From Halomarinibacterium sp041392125 (GTDB lineage Bacteria > Bacteroidota > Bacteroidia > Flavobacteriales > Flavobacteriaceae), in the NCBI GenBank assembly GCA_041392125.1, contig JAWKMR010000011.1, forward strand, positions 33,875-97,874: a DNA stretch of 64,000 nt. Direction: 5' to 3'. The notes below the pieces were generated by a model. It searched no databases, was not told the origin of the DNA, and worked only from the letters and a program-made list of their open reading frames with translations. The translations under genes and the position numbers were made by a program. This document shows, piece by piece, positions 28,759-38,385 of this stretch. How positions within the stretch are numbered: position 1 is the first letter of the stretch; every line of letters starts with the position of its first letter.

Positions 28759-29778
28759 CTACTTGGTAGAGTTTCTTTTAATTACATAGGTGTCCAGTAC
28801 TACTGTTTTGGGTTCAAAGTGAATCCCCCTTTTCTTCGCTTTCATTTCTTTAAAAAGGAGTTTGAAGGTCTTTTTACCCATTTCAAAACCAGGTTGATTT
28901 ACCGTACTTAAAGAGGGTGTAATGGCTTGCGATAAAAACCAATTGCTAAAACCCATAATGGAAATATCTTCAGGAACTTTTATTCCATTTTCATTGAATA
29001 CCGCAATGGCTCCAACGGCCGCCATATCGGTTATGGCAAAAATGCCATCCACTTCCTTTTTATCTTTCAATAACTGAATCGCTGCATTTCTTCCGTCTTC
29101 ATAGTCCACATTTTCACATAAGTATACCATGGAAGAATCGTAAGTTAGCCCATGATCTTCCAATGCCTTTTTGTAGCCCAAAAACCGATCGATAGAGTTT
29201 TGAGGTTGTAATGCCCCTCTAAAATGTGCTATCTTTTTACATCCTGAATCAATTAAGTGTTTAGTGGCATTATAGGCAGCTTCTCTATCGTTGATGATAA
29301 TTTTTGAGCAATTGACCATTTTCGAAATTTTATCGAACATAACTAATGGGATTTCATGGCTCTGCAATTCTTTAAGATGCGCAATATCTATACTCTTATT
29401 AGCCAGTGAAATCATTACACCATCAACTCTTTTCCGAATTAACAAGTCGATTTGTTTCTTTTCCAACTTGTAGGATTCGTTGGATTGAAGAATGATAACG
29501 AGGTACCCTTTTTTTTCGGCTTGTTCAATAATTCCATTTACTACACTTGAGAAGAAATGGTGCACCACTTCAGGAATAATCAACCCTACTGTTTTAGATT
29601 CTTTTGTCCTTAAATTAACTGCAAAAACATTGGGCTTATAATTTAACCTCTTCGCTTCTTCTTTTACACGCTCTTTGGTAGCATTACTTACATCTGAATA
29701 GTTTTTTAAAGCTTTGGAAACAGTTGTAATGGAAATACCCAAATTCTCCGCTATTTGTTTAAGGGTTACTTCTCTCAT
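28759..29778 (-). CDS. LacI-family transcriptional regulator of the sugar locus
   Basis: A 339-residue repressor-type protein. Residues 1-50 form the LacI helix-turn-helix and hinge: VTLKQIAENLGISITTVSKALKNYSDVS, then RLNYKPN. The rest is a periplasmic-binding-protein-like sugar sensor, with KTVGLIIPEV at its start and a conserved DRFLGYKKALEDHG segment. It is divergent from susC, with a 463-bp gap. A LacI-type palindrome sits in that gap at 29855-29868, and a near copy stands at 48339-48352 before the sugar transporter. It therefore probably governs both blocks and itself. The inducer is unknown; sucrose, trehalose or a derivative is suggested by the enzymes downstream. Confidence 0.92.
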   Translation of the reverse strand: MREVTLKQIAENLGISITTVSKALKNYSDVSNATKERVKEEAKRLNYKPNVFAVNLRTKESKTVGLIIPEVVHHFFSSVVNGIIEQAEKKGYLVIILQSNESYKLEKKQIDLLIRKRVDGVMISLANKSIDIAHLKELQSHEIPLVMFDKISKMVNCSKIIINDREAAYNATKHLIDSGCKKIAHFRGALQPQNSIDRFLGYKKALEDHGLTYDSSMVYLCENVDYEDGRNAAIQLLKDKKEVDGIFAITDMAAVGAIAVFNENGIKVPEDISIMGFSNWFLSQAITPSLSTVNQPGFEMGKKTFKLLFKEMKAKKRGIHFEPKTVVLDTYVIKRNSTK

Positions 29779-29854
29779 TAAAAAATTGATTAATTTCTAA
29801 GGAATCTAAATTAAGTAATTTATTATTATGTCATAATTTTTACGCAATAATTTA

Positions 29855-29868
29855 CGAAAACGTTTTCG
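29855..29868. promoter_or_regulatory. LacI-type operator upstream of susC
   Basis: CGAAAACGTTTTCG is a perfect 14-bp palindrome with the central CG typical of LacI-family sites. It lies 77 bp from the start of the LacI-family gene and 374 bp from susC. A near-identical site occurs at 48339. Confidence 0.8.
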
Positions 29869-30000
29869 CTTGTTAAAATGTTGATTTTATTAGTTATTTT
29901 TTAGCAAATCGAAAAAAAAATTGAAATTAGCACAATTGAAAATTTTACCTACAGATAGGATTTTCATAATTAAAAGCCAAGTATTTGTTTGTTAATCCAA

Positions 30001-30114
30001 CCTATTTATAAAATAGGAAGGGTTTTAAATCAATCTCCTTTTGAAAAAAACTTAATAAATGATAAGTTTTATAAAAATGCAAATTGGAATTAGCTTAAAA
30101 AAGGAGATTGGTTT
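30001..30114 (+). promoter_or_regulatory. Nested inverted repeats in the susC leader region
   Basis: Three dyads occur close together. CCTATTT/AAATAGG (30001-30017) has a 3-base loop. AAAACTTA/TAAGTTTT (30047-30070) has an 8-base loop. The third pairs 30027-30042 with 30099-30114 over 16 positions with one wobble, and it encloses the second. Together they could fold into a long structured RNA leader, or serve as protein-binding dyads. No known riboswitch class is recognised, and no T run marks a terminator. Confidence 0.5.
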
Positions 30115-30241
30115 ATTTTTTTAGAATTAAAAAATTACAATAAATATCTATTGAATCAGGTTTCTACCTATTCTTTGAAATTTATTGTATATTTCGTAAT
30201 AATTAAATAACAAAAAATTAACTTTTTAAACCACAAACTAT

Positions 30242-33200
30242 ATGAAAAACAAACTACTAACTAAACTTTTGTTTCTCCCCTTATTTTTCCTGATGGGAGG
30301 TTACGCTTTTGCGCAAATTACTGTTGGTGGAAATGTATCTGATGCTAATGGACCTGTTCCTGGTGTTAACGTAATTGTTAAAGGAACATCCAACGGGGCA
30401 CAAACAGATTTTGATGGTAATTATTCATTAAATGATGTTGCTACAGACGCTGTACTTGTATACAGCTACATTGGGTATGTTACACAAGAAGTGGCCGTTG
30501 GAGGTCGAACCAGCATCAACGTAACACTACAAGAAGACATTGAATCTCTTGCAGAAGTAGTGGTAATTGGATATGGTACTACTACCGTTAAAGATGCTAC
30601 TGGTGCAGTAACAGCAGTAACTTCTGAAGATTTTAACCAAGGGGTTATTTCTTCACCAGAGCAGTTAATTCAAGGTAAAACTGCTGGGGTGCAAATTACA
30701 CAAACTAGTGGGGAACCAGGCGCTGGAATTAGCTTTAGAATTAGAGGTTCCAATTCTATTCGTTCCAACAATAATCCATTATTTGTTATCGATGGTGTAC
30801 CACTATCTGGAGAATCAACTACTCCATCTGGTGGCGACGTTGTTAATGGTGGAAATGCCACAAGAAACCCTCTCAACTTTATTAACCCTAATGATATTGA
30901 GAGTATTAGTATCCTTAAAGATGCTTCTGCAACTGCTATTTATGGTTCTAGAGGAGCAAATGGTGTTGTAATAATAACAACTAAAAGCGGGAAAAGTTCT
31001 AAAAAACCTACTTGGGAATTTAGTTCAAATTTAAGTATTTCTACCCCTGCCAAATATTATGACTTATATGACGCAAAAAAGTTCCTAGCGGCAACCGCAG
31101 AGCTCCGTTCAGAAGAAATAGCTAACGAAAATAATTATAGAAGAAATACTGATTGGCAGAAGTATATTTTTAGAACCTCAGCTTCTCAAAACCAAAACCT
31201 TTCATACTCTCAAAACTTTGGTGATGGCAACGTAAGAGCTACTTTTGGCTACGGTAAACAATTTGGAGTTATCGAAAAATCTGATCAAGAGCGTATTACT
31301 GGTAGAGTAAATGCAGGATACCGTTTTTTCCAAAATAAGTTAAAGCTTAATCTTCAAACTTCAATTTCTAGAGTTAATGATCAAGCTCCTCCTGTAAGTG
31401 GAAGATCTGGTGCTAGTGGTAATCTTATCGGTGCTGCTTATGCTGCCAATCCAACTTGGCCTGCAGATCCAGGCTTTTTCCTTGAAGGAAATCAAATTAA
31501 TCCTGCAAATTATTTAGAAAATTTTCAAGCAATTACCAAGACCAATAGATTTCTAGGAAATTTCTCTGCAGAATATAATTTCACTCCAGAATTTTCCGGT
31601 AAAGTAGCAGTAGGCTATGATAAGTCTGATGCTAATGCTTTTACAACGGTTACTCCAGATTTAAATAATTTCGAAAGAGTTTCTGGAAATGGACAAGCTT
31701 CTTATAACAACTTAGAAGTTGAAAGTAAATTGCTAGAAGGAACCCTTAACTATAAAAAAGATTTTGAGAATTTTACCATAGACTTTTTAGTGGGATATTC
31801 TTTCCAAGATTTTAACAGAAAAGGATTCAACTCTATGGCTTGGGGAACTAATTATGATCTCTTAGATGAAATTTCTTCTTCGTTAGAAAATTCTGTAGAT
31901 AACCTTTTAGAGACTGTACAAGGACCCTATCAACAATTTGGCTATGATCGTGATAAAACATTTGTAAACAGTATTATTCCATTTGATGACACCATAGAAT
32001 TAAGTTCAAATTTTCAAAGAGAATTTAGAGCGCTATGGGTAGACACTTTCGATAATACCGATGAATTGCAGTCATACTTTGCAAGAGCTAACTTTAGTTT
32101 TAATGGTAAGTATTTATTAACTGCAACAATGCGTGCTGATGGTTCTTCAAGATTTGGAACGTCTAACCAATACGGATACTTCCCTTCCGGGGCTTTTGCT
32201 TGGCAAATTGATGAAGAAAATTTTGTTGGAGACGCTGTTTCTACTTTAAAGCTTCGATTAGGTGCTGGTCTTACCGGAAACCAAGAAGGACTAGGATATG
32301 CAAATTATTTATTGCGTAGCAGATTTCAAGCTCCTAATATCAGTAATGATGGACTTATACCAAGACCTGCTCTAGAAACAGTTGCGGTTCAAAACCCAGA
32401 ACTTAAATGGGAGTCCACTTTAGATTTAAACGTAGGTCTAGACTTTGGATTTAACGATGACCGTTTTTCTGGAAGTATTGACGTTTACAAAAAAGAGACA
32501 AAAGATTTGTTATTTAGACAAGCTGCAGCCGCACCTGCTTTTGATCCATTTGTATTCAAAAACTTAGAAAATGGAAAAGTTGTTAACCAAGGTGTTGAAT
32601 TAGCATTAAATTATGATTTTATTGATAGTGATGATGTTACCCTTAGTACCTCATTTAATATCTCATACAACAAAAATACTGTAGAAGAGTTAAATGGTAC
32701 AACAGCAGATTTTGGTGAATTAAATGGTCCCGGTTTAACAGGTGCTTTTGCACAAAAGTTGGGTGAAGGAGAATCTTTATTTTCTTATTACCTAGCCGAA
32801 TATTCTGAAGATGCTGAAGGAAACCCAGACTTTAATCCCGATGACAAAAAATTCGTTGGAAAAGACGGTTTGCCAGATATTAATACCGGATTATCAATAA
32901 ATTTAAAAGTGAAAAATTTTGATTTATCAACTTATTTTGCCGGACAATTTGGATTTTATGTGTATAATAACACCGCCAATGCTTTCTTAAACAGAAACTC
33001 TTTTTTAAGTACAAATAATACGACAGATGAGGCTTTAGAATTAAAATCTCAAGAAGTATCAACTTTGTACTTAGAAAAAGGAGATTTTATCAGACTTCAA
33101 TCAGCTACTCTTGGTTATAATTGGCCAGTTAAAGGGGATAGCTTTTTTGACAGTATTAGACTTTCGGTTACCGGTCAAAACCTGTTTTTAATAACTGATT

Positions 33201-33331
33201 ATAGTGGATTAGATCCTGAAATTTCTTCGGATACAGGTGATTTTGGAAGTGGAATCCCAAGTGCAGGGATTGACTACTTATCGTTCCCAAGACCAAGAAC
33301 AATAACTTTTGGATTTAACGCTAGATTTTAA
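30242..33331 (+). CDS. SusC/RagA-family TonB-dependent outer-membrane transporter
   Basis: A 1029-residue protein with a signal peptide (cut near AFAQ, residue 25) and a carboxypeptidase-regulatory-like beta domain (about 26-105, ITVGGNVSDANGPVPGVNV...). A TonB-box-like segment with a plug follows (from about 110, EVVVIGYGTTTVKDATGAV), and then a long beta barrel ending in PRTITFGFNARF with a terminal Phe. This is the standard SusC layout and size. With the SusD protein 6 bp downstream it would import an oligosaccharide-sized ligand using TonB energy. The ligand is not identifiable. Regulation by the divergent LacI-family gene is likely from the operator at 29855. Confidence 0.96.
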   Translation: MKNKLLTKLLFLPLFFLMGGYAFAQITVGGNVSDANGPVPGVNVIVKGTSNGAQTDFDGNYSLNDVATDAVLVYSYIGYVTQEVAVGGRTSINVTLQEDIESLAEVVVIGYGTTTVKDATGAVTAVTSEDFNQGVISSPEQLIQGKTAGVQITQTSGEPGAGISFRIRGSNSIRSNNNPLFVIDGVPLSGESTTPSGGDVVNGGNATRNPLNFINPNDIESISILKDASATAIYGSRGANGVVIITTKSGKSSKKPTWEFSSNLSISTPAKYYDLYDAKKFLAATAELRSEEIANENNYRRNTDWQKYIFRTSASQNQNLSYSQNFGDGNVRATFGYGKQFGVIEKSDQERITGRVNAGYRFFQNKLKLNLQTSISRVNDQAPPVSGRSGASGNLIGAAYAANPTWPADPGFFLEGNQINPANYLENFQAITKTNRFLGNFSAEYNFTPEFSGKVAVGYDKSDANAFTTVTPDLNNFERVSGNGQASYNNLEVESKLLEGTLNYKKDFENFTIDFLVGYSFQDFNRKGFNSMAWGTNYDLLDEISSSLENSVDNLLETVQGPYQQFGYDRDKTFVNSIIPFDDTIELSSNFQREFRALWVDTFDNTDELQSYFARANFSFNGKYLLTATMRADGSSRFGTSNQYGYFPSGAFAWQIDEENFVGDAVSTLKLRLGAGLTGNQEGLGYANYLLRSRFQAPNISNDGLIPRPALETVAVQNPELKWESTLDLNVGLDFGFNDDRFSGSIDVYKKETKDLLFRQAAAAPAFDPFVFKNLENGKVVNQGVELALNYDFIDSDDVTLSTSFNISYNKNTVEELNGTTADFGELNGPGLTGAFAQKLGEGESLFSYYLAEYSEDAEGNPDFNPDDKKFVGKDGLPDINTGLSINLKVKNFDLSTYFAGQFGFYVYNNTANAFLNRNSFLSTNNTTDEALELKSQEVSTLYLEKGDFIRLQSATLGYNWPVKGDSFFDSIRLSVTGQNLFLITDYSGLDPEISSDTGDFGSGIPSAGIDYLSFPRPRTITFGFNARF

Positions 33332-33337
33332 AAAAAA

Positions 33338-34918
33338 ATGAAAAATATGAAAAAACTTATCATGAAAAATAATGTTTTTATGAGCCTAGTACTAGTTGCT
33401 CTAATATCATTATCCTCTTGTACTGACCTAGAAGTTGAAGCTACAGACTCTCAATTAGATAGTATTTTTAGCGGTATTAAAACTAATGAAGAATCTGCCA
33501 GTACTGTTACAGGTGCCTATAACAACTTAAATGGAATGATTGGAGATCAAGCTAATTTATTTGCTTTAACAGAAGTTACTACAGATGAATTATTAATTCC
33601 TACCCGCGGTGCAGACTGGGGAGATAATGGAATTTGGAGACAATTGCACCAACATACTTGGAGTCCTACCCATCAATACATATTAAATGTTTGGAATGCT
33701 TGGAATGAACTTCAACTTATAGGTAGTACCGTTCTTGACGAAAGATCTGTAGCTACAGATGAGACTAAGGGTCATGCTGCTTTTTTAAGAGCTTTAGGTA
33801 TGTATGTAGTTTTAGATAATTTTGGTCAAGTTCCATTTAGAGATACTACAGCAGATCCACTAGCAGACCCTGAAGTTTTAACTGGTCAAGCGGCAGTTGA
33901 TTTTATTAAAGCGGACTTAGACAATGCAATAAGTAAATTACCCTCAAGTGGGCCAGGAACTAATAATAATCGAGCAACAAAAGCTGCTGCTCAATACCTT
34001 CTTGCAAAAGTCCTTCTTAACAAACATATCTATACTGGCGGTTCTCCAGATAATGGTGATATGGGGCAAGTTGTTTCTCTTGTTGATGCTATTGCAAGCC
34101 AAGGATATGGGCTTGAAAGTGGTTATTTTGATATCTTCAAAGAAGATGTTGACAATGAAACTATTTGGTACATCCCAACTTCGGTTGGAAATAGAATTTG
34201 GAATGGATTACATTATAATAATGTAACTCCAGAGCAATCAGGTGGATGGAACGGATTTAGTACTCTTGCTGAATTTTATGATAGCTTTGAAGGAGATTCT
34301 CAATCTAATTATTTAGGAGATGGACAAGAAGAGCGCAGAGGCTGGGTGCCAGATGCAAGTTCAGCAGATGCTTCTAATTATGGTATTGGTTACGGATTTT
34401 TAATAAACCAACAATACGACGTTAATGGAAACCCACTTACTGATAGAAGTGGTAATCCTTTATTTTTCTCTAGAGAGTTCACAAACAACGCCAATGGTCA
34501 ACCATCTTTAGTAGATAATAGTGAGACCACGGGGATTAGAGTTATTAAGTATCATCCAGTAAATGGAGCATTTACAGAGCACGAAATTTTCTTTAGATAT
34601 TCAGATGCGCATTTAATGAAAGCTGAGGCTATTATGCGTTCCGGAGGAAATGCTACAACGCTTGTTAATGAATTAAGAACTCTCCGTGGGGCAACTCCTC
34701 TTGGAAGTTTAACTGAACAAGAAATGTTAGCAGAAAGAGGTCGTGAGTTATATATGGAATTCTGGAGAAGAAATGATATGATTCGTTTTGGAGAATACAC
34801 TAGAGCTTGGGAATTTAAAGATCCAGCTTCAGTGGGAGATGCAAGTAAAAATTTGTTCCCAATTCCTGCCAGTCAATTAATTTTGAACCCTAACTTAGTT
34901 CAAAATCCTGGTTACTAA
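33338..34918 (+). CDS. SusD/RagB-family surface glycan-binding lipoprotein
   Basis: A 526-residue lipoprotein whose signal ends in SLSSC (Cys28). The SusD helical domain is seen in SASTVTGAYNNLNGM, the TPR-like segment AAFLRALGMYVVLDNFGQVPFRDT and the C-terminal MKAEAIMRSGGNATTLVNELRTLRG, followed by LAERGRELYMEFWRRNDMIRFG. It acts as the lid of the SusC transporter on the cell surface and binds the sugar. It is 6 bp downstream of susC, and a strong terminator follows within 21 bp. Confidence 0.95.
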   Translation: MKNMKKLIMKNNVFMSLVLVALISLSSCTDLEVEATDSQLDSIFSGIKTNEESASTVTGAYNNLNGMIGDQANLFALTEVTTDELLIPTRGADWGDNGIWRQLHQHTWSPTHQYILNVWNAWNELQLIGSTVLDERSVATDETKGHAAFLRALGMYVVLDNFGQVPFRDTTADPLADPEVLTGQAAVDFIKADLDNAISKLPSSGPGTNNNRATKAAAQYLLAKVLLNKHIYTGGSPDNGDMGQVVSLVDAIASQGYGLESGYFDIFKEDVDNETIWYIPTSVGNRIWNGLHYNNVTPEQSGGWNGFSTLAEFYDSFEGDSQSNYLGDGQEERRGWVPDASSADASNYGIGYGFLINQQYDVNGNPLTDRSGNPLFFSREFTNNANGQPSLVDNSETTGIRVIKYHPVNGAFTEHEIFFRYSDAHLMKAEAIMRSGGNATTLVNELRTLRGATPLGSLTEQEMLAERGRELYMEFWRRNDMIRFGEYTRAWEFKDPASVGDASKNLFPIPASQLILNPNLVQNPGY

Positions 34919-34938
34919 CATTTAATACTGTTGATAAT

Positions 34939-34968
34939 AAAAAAGGTCGCCATTTGGCGACCTTTTTT
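34939..34968 (+). terminator. Rho-independent terminator after susD
   Basis: AAAAAAGGTCGCC and GGCGACCTTTTTT form a 13-bp stem with an ATTT loop and a T run, 20 bases past the susD stop. It probably separates susCD from the FG-GAP operon, allowing partial readthrough. Confidence 0.9.
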
Positions 34969-35028
34969 ATTGTATTAATATTTCATTAATCTTTTTAAAG
35001 TATCCTTAATTAAAAATTAGCGCACAAA

Positions 35029-35056
35029 TGAATAAATTAGCAAGCTAATTTATTCA
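35029..35056 (+). repeat. 28-bp near-perfect inverted repeat before the FG-GAP operon
   Basis: TGAATAAATTAGC and GCTAATTTATTCA are perfect 13-base arms around AA. The dyad ends 23 bp before the ATG at 35080. No T run follows, so it is not a terminator. It could be an operator for an unidentified regulator or a leader hairpin near the ribosome site. It does not match the LacI-type palindromes. Confidence 0.6.
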
Positions 35057-35079
35057 CCATAAAAAGCTACTGTCTCACT

Positions 35080-38000
35080 ATGGATTTAAAAAAAATCCTT
35101 TTTTTATTCTTGTTCCCATGGATTATTGGCTGTAGTAAAAAAGAAGCTCTTCTTTTTGAAAAATTAGAAGAAAGTTCTACTGGAATTATATTTCAGAATT
35201 CAATAACATCCTCATTAGATTTAAATATCTTAAATTATATATACTATTATAATGGTGCCGGAGTTGCAACAGCAGATTTCAACAATGATGGGCTTGTCGA
35301 TATGTATTTTACCGCAAACCAATCTCCAGACAAATTATTCCTCAATAAAGGAAATCTTCACTTTGATGAGATAACTCAAAAAGCCGGAATAGATAATACT
35401 GAAAACTGGACTAATGGCGTTTCCATAGTTGATATCAATCAAGATGGTTTTATGGATATTTACATCTGTAAAACAGGAAATTATCTACAAGTTAAAGGGA
35501 GAAATTTACTATATATAAATCAAGGAATAAATGCTGAAGGAGTACCCACTTTTAAAGAAGAAGCTTTAACTTATGGGCTAGGATTTGTTGGTTTTTCTAC
35601 ACAAGCCAGTTTTTTTGATTTTGATTTGGATGGGGATTTAGATATGTACCTTTTAAATCATAGTACCAACCCCAATCAAAACTACGGAAAAGGAACTTTG
35701 AGAAACCTTCCTAATCTGGAATCGGGAGATAAGTTATTTGAAAATCGTGATGGGGTTTTCTTCGATATTTCAGAAGCTTCCGGAATTTTTCAAAGCAAAA
35801 CAGGTTATGGTCTGGGTATTTCTGTTAGTGACGTAAATAATGATGGATATCCAGATATATATATTAGTAACGATTTTTTTGAGAATGATTATTTATATAT
35901 TAACCAGGGGAATAAAACCTTTAAGGAAATCATTCATATTGAAAACCCTGCTATAGGACACACTGCACATTATTCTATGGGTAATGACATTTCTGATATA
36001 AACAATGATGGTCTCACAGATATTGTATCGGTAGATATGCTTCCCGAAGATTTAAAAACCTATAAAACATCGGGGACTGAATTTAACTATCAAAACTATG
36101 TCAATTATATAAAAAATGGCTATGCTTACCAGTTTATGCAAAACACATTGCAACTTAACAACGGCAATGACAGTTTTAGTGAAATAGGTTATGCCAGTGG
36201 CATTGCAGCTTCCGAATGGTCTTGGAGTCCTCTCATGGCAGACTTTGATAATGATGGGTTTACCGACATTTACATTACCAATGGTATTTTAGGTGCCACC
36301 AACGATATGGATTTTATCAATTTCATTGCCAATGATAACATTCAAAAATCCTTAGGAAAAAACATGACCGAAAAAGAAATGGAGTTTATAAAAAAAATTC
36401 CTGAAAAGAAAACCCCCAATTATTTCTTCAGAAATACAAAAAACAATCGGTTTGAAGATGTTACTAAAACTTGGTTTTCAAAAGTTCCTTCCTTCAGTAA
36501 TGGTGCTTCGTATGCAGATCTAGATAATGATGGGGATTTGGATATAGTGGTAAATAATGTGAACATGCCTGCTTTCATTTTAAAGAACAATCAAAATGAG
36601 CTATTTGAAAATAGAAACTTTTTAAAAATTAGATTTGAAGGAAACACCCCTAATAAAAATGGAATTGGTACAAAAGTGATTGTTTATGCAGGAACCCAAA
36701 TTATGACTAAAGAAAATTTCACTACCCGAGGATACCTTTCTTCGGTTGCACCCGAACTTCATTTTGGACTGGATACTGTTGCAAAAATAGATTCAATACA
36801 CATTATATGGCCCAACAAAGCTTTTGAAACTTTAAAAAACATTTCAGTTAATGAAACCATTACGGTAAAACAGACCCGTGCATCCGGAAACTTTTATGAA
36901 AATCCAAATACTACCCAATCTCTTTTTACGCAAATAGATCCTTTCATTTCCTATAAGCATATTGAAAATTCCAATATTGAATTCAATAGAGATCCGCTCA
37001 CTCCCTTTTCTAGTTGCAATGAAGGTCCGTCCATTGCTGTTGCAGATATTAACAATGATGGTTGGGAGGACGTATTTATAAGTGGTGCCAAAGGGCAGGC
37101 TTCCCAATTATATGTTCAAGATAAGAATGGAAATTTTGCAATACATCAAGAGGAATTATTTTTGGAGAGTACCATAAATGAAGATGTTTCACAAGTGTTT
37201 TTCGATATTAATAACGATGGTTACAAAGAACTATTAGTAGTAAGCGGGGGAAATGAGTTTACCCAAGGAAAGGCACTTTCTCCAAGATTATATCTCAATG
37301 ACAAAGGTACTTTTAAAAAAGATACTCTATCTTTTAACGATGTAATTGTGAATGCTTCAAAAGTCGTGGCGGTAGATTTTGACAACGATTCTTTTATGGA
37401 TATCTGCATTACCTCAAATGTGGTCCCTCACAAATTTGGCTACACCCCAAAACAACGGTTGTTTAAAAATGACGGAAAGGGACAATTTATTGATGTCACT
37501 GAAGTATTTGGCAACGAATTTTCAACAATAGGAAATTGTAATAATATTTTTTGGATAGACCTAAACAGAGATGGTTTCCAAGACGCCATTGCAGTGGGAG
37601 ATTGGATGCCGGTTTCGGTGTTTTTGAACAACGGAAAAAAATTAACCTTACAAAAAAACAACGGTTTAGATACATCTAATGGTTTTTGGAACACTCTTAA
37701 AGCTGCTGATTTTGACCATGATGGAGATATCGATTTTATTGCTGGAAACTGGGGGCTTAATTCACGTTTAAGCGCTTCTGAAAAAGAACCCATCACCCTT
37801 TATAAAACAGATTTTGATGAAAATGGATCTGAAGAAACCTTAGTTACTTATTTTTATCAAGGAATTGAAACCACTATTGCTTCAAAAGAAGAATTGGTAA
37901 AACAAATGCCATTTATCAATAAAAAATACTTGTCGTATCACGATTTTGCCAATGCCACAGTAAAAGAGGTTTTTTCAGAAGAAAAACTACGTAAATCTCT

Positions 38001-38385
38001 TCATAAAAAAGTGTTTGAACTGGCCTCCTGTTATTTTGAAAATACTGGAAACAACACATTTAAGAAACACACATTACCCTTTGGGGCACAAGTTTCTTCG
38101 GTAAATGATATCTGGATAGAAGATTTTAATAACGACAAAAATTTAGATCTCCTTTTAGTTGGAAATAATTCTGAAATAAGTACACAATTAGGTAGATTGG
38201 ATGCCTCACGTGGAGTATTATTACTGAATGATGGAAAAGGAAATTTTACCGAAAAAAGAACAGAAACATTTAACCTTTCAGGGGCCTGTAGAACAATTCA
38301 AAAGCTTTCAGTAACTGGTAAAAATTATTGGATAATAACCCGCAATAATAACACTCCCCTATTTTTAAAAAAAACAAATGAATAA
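35080..38385 (+). CDS. FG-GAP/VCBS repeat lipoprotein with ASPIC/UnbV domain (copy 1)
   Basis: A 1101-residue lipoprotein (signal ending IIGC, Cys18). About seven N-terminal FG-GAP blades carry calcium-loop motifs such as DFNNDGLVD, DINQDGFMD, DFDLDGDLD and DVNNDGYPD. An ASPIC/UnbV domain follows at about residues 515-597 (NGIGTKVIVYAGTQ, then IDSIHIIWPNK). A second propeller-like half has more loops (DINNDGWED, DLNRDGFQD, DFDHDGDID). The layout resembles CRTAC1-like proteins and integrin-alpha-type propellers and suggests calcium-stabilised surface binding. No enzyme motif is seen. It is the first of three tandem paralogues and overlaps the next by 8 bp. A role as glycan-binding or adhesin-like partner of SusCD is inferred from position. 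Confidence 0.88.
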   Translation: MDLKKILFLFLFPWIIGCSKKEALLFEKLEESSTGIIFQNSITSSLDLNILNYIYYYNGAGVATADFNNDGLVDMYFTANQSPDKLFLNKGNLHFDEITQKAGIDNTENWTNGVSIVDINQDGFMDIYICKTGNYLQVKGRNLLYINQGINAEGVPTFKEEALTYGLGFVGFSTQASFFDFDLDGDLDMYLLNHSTNPNQNYGKGTLRNLPNLESGDKLFENRDGVFFDISEASGIFQSKTGYGLGISVSDVNNDGYPDIYISNDFFENDYLYINQGNKTFKEIIHIENPAIGHTAHYSMGNDISDINNDGLTDIVSVDMLPEDLKTYKTSGTEFNYQNYVNYIKNGYAYQFMQNTLQLNNGNDSFSEIGYASGIAASEWSWSPLMADFDNDGFTDIYITNGILGATNDMDFINFIANDNIQKSLGKNMTEKEMEFIKKIPEKKTPNYFFRNTKNNRFEDVTKTWFSKVPSFSNGASYADLDNDGDLDIVVNNVNMPAFILKNNQNELFENRNFLKIRFEGNTPNKNGIGTKVIVYAGTQIMTKENFTTRGYLSSVAPELHFGLDTVAKIDSIHIIWPNKAFETLKNISVNETITVKQTRASGNFYENPNTTQSLFTQIDPFISYKHIENSNIEFNRDPLTPFSSCNEGPSIAVADINNDGWEDVFISGAKGQASQLYVQDKNGNFAIHQEELFLESTINEDVSQVFFDINNDGYKELLVVSGGNEFTQGKALSPRLYLNDKGTFKKDTLSFNDVIVNASKVVAVDFDNDSFMDICITSNVVPHKFGYTPKQRLFKNDGKGQFIDVTEVFGNEFSTIGNCNNIFWIDLNRDGFQDAIAVGDWMPVSVFLNNGKKLTLQKNNGLDTSNGFWNTLKAADFDHDGDIDFIAGNWGLNSRLSASEKEPITLYKTDFDENGSEETLVTYFYQGIETTIASKEELVKQMPFINKKYLSYHDFANATVKEVFSEEKLRKSLHKKVFELASCYFENTGNNTFKKHTLPFGAQVSSVNDIWIEDFNNDKNLDLLLVGNNSEISTQLGRLDASRGVLLLNDGKGNFTEKRTETFNLSGACRTIQKLSVTGKNYWIITRNNNTPLFLKKTNE

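Larger units (their letters stand above)
29779..30241. other. Divergent regulatory region between lacI-type gene and susC
   Basis: A 463-bp AT-rich gap without a credible gene. It holds the LacI-type palindrome at 29855-29868 and three inverted repeats at 30001-30114. TATATTTC at 30188-30195 resembles a -7 element for susC, but a TTTG at the proper distance is missing, so that promoter is not claimed. Confidence 0.7.

Noticed and set aside
30174..30195. Promoter for susC from TTTG at 30174 and TATATTTC at 30188
   Set aside because: The 10-base spacing is far too short for the -33/-7 pair and the -7 match is imperfect.
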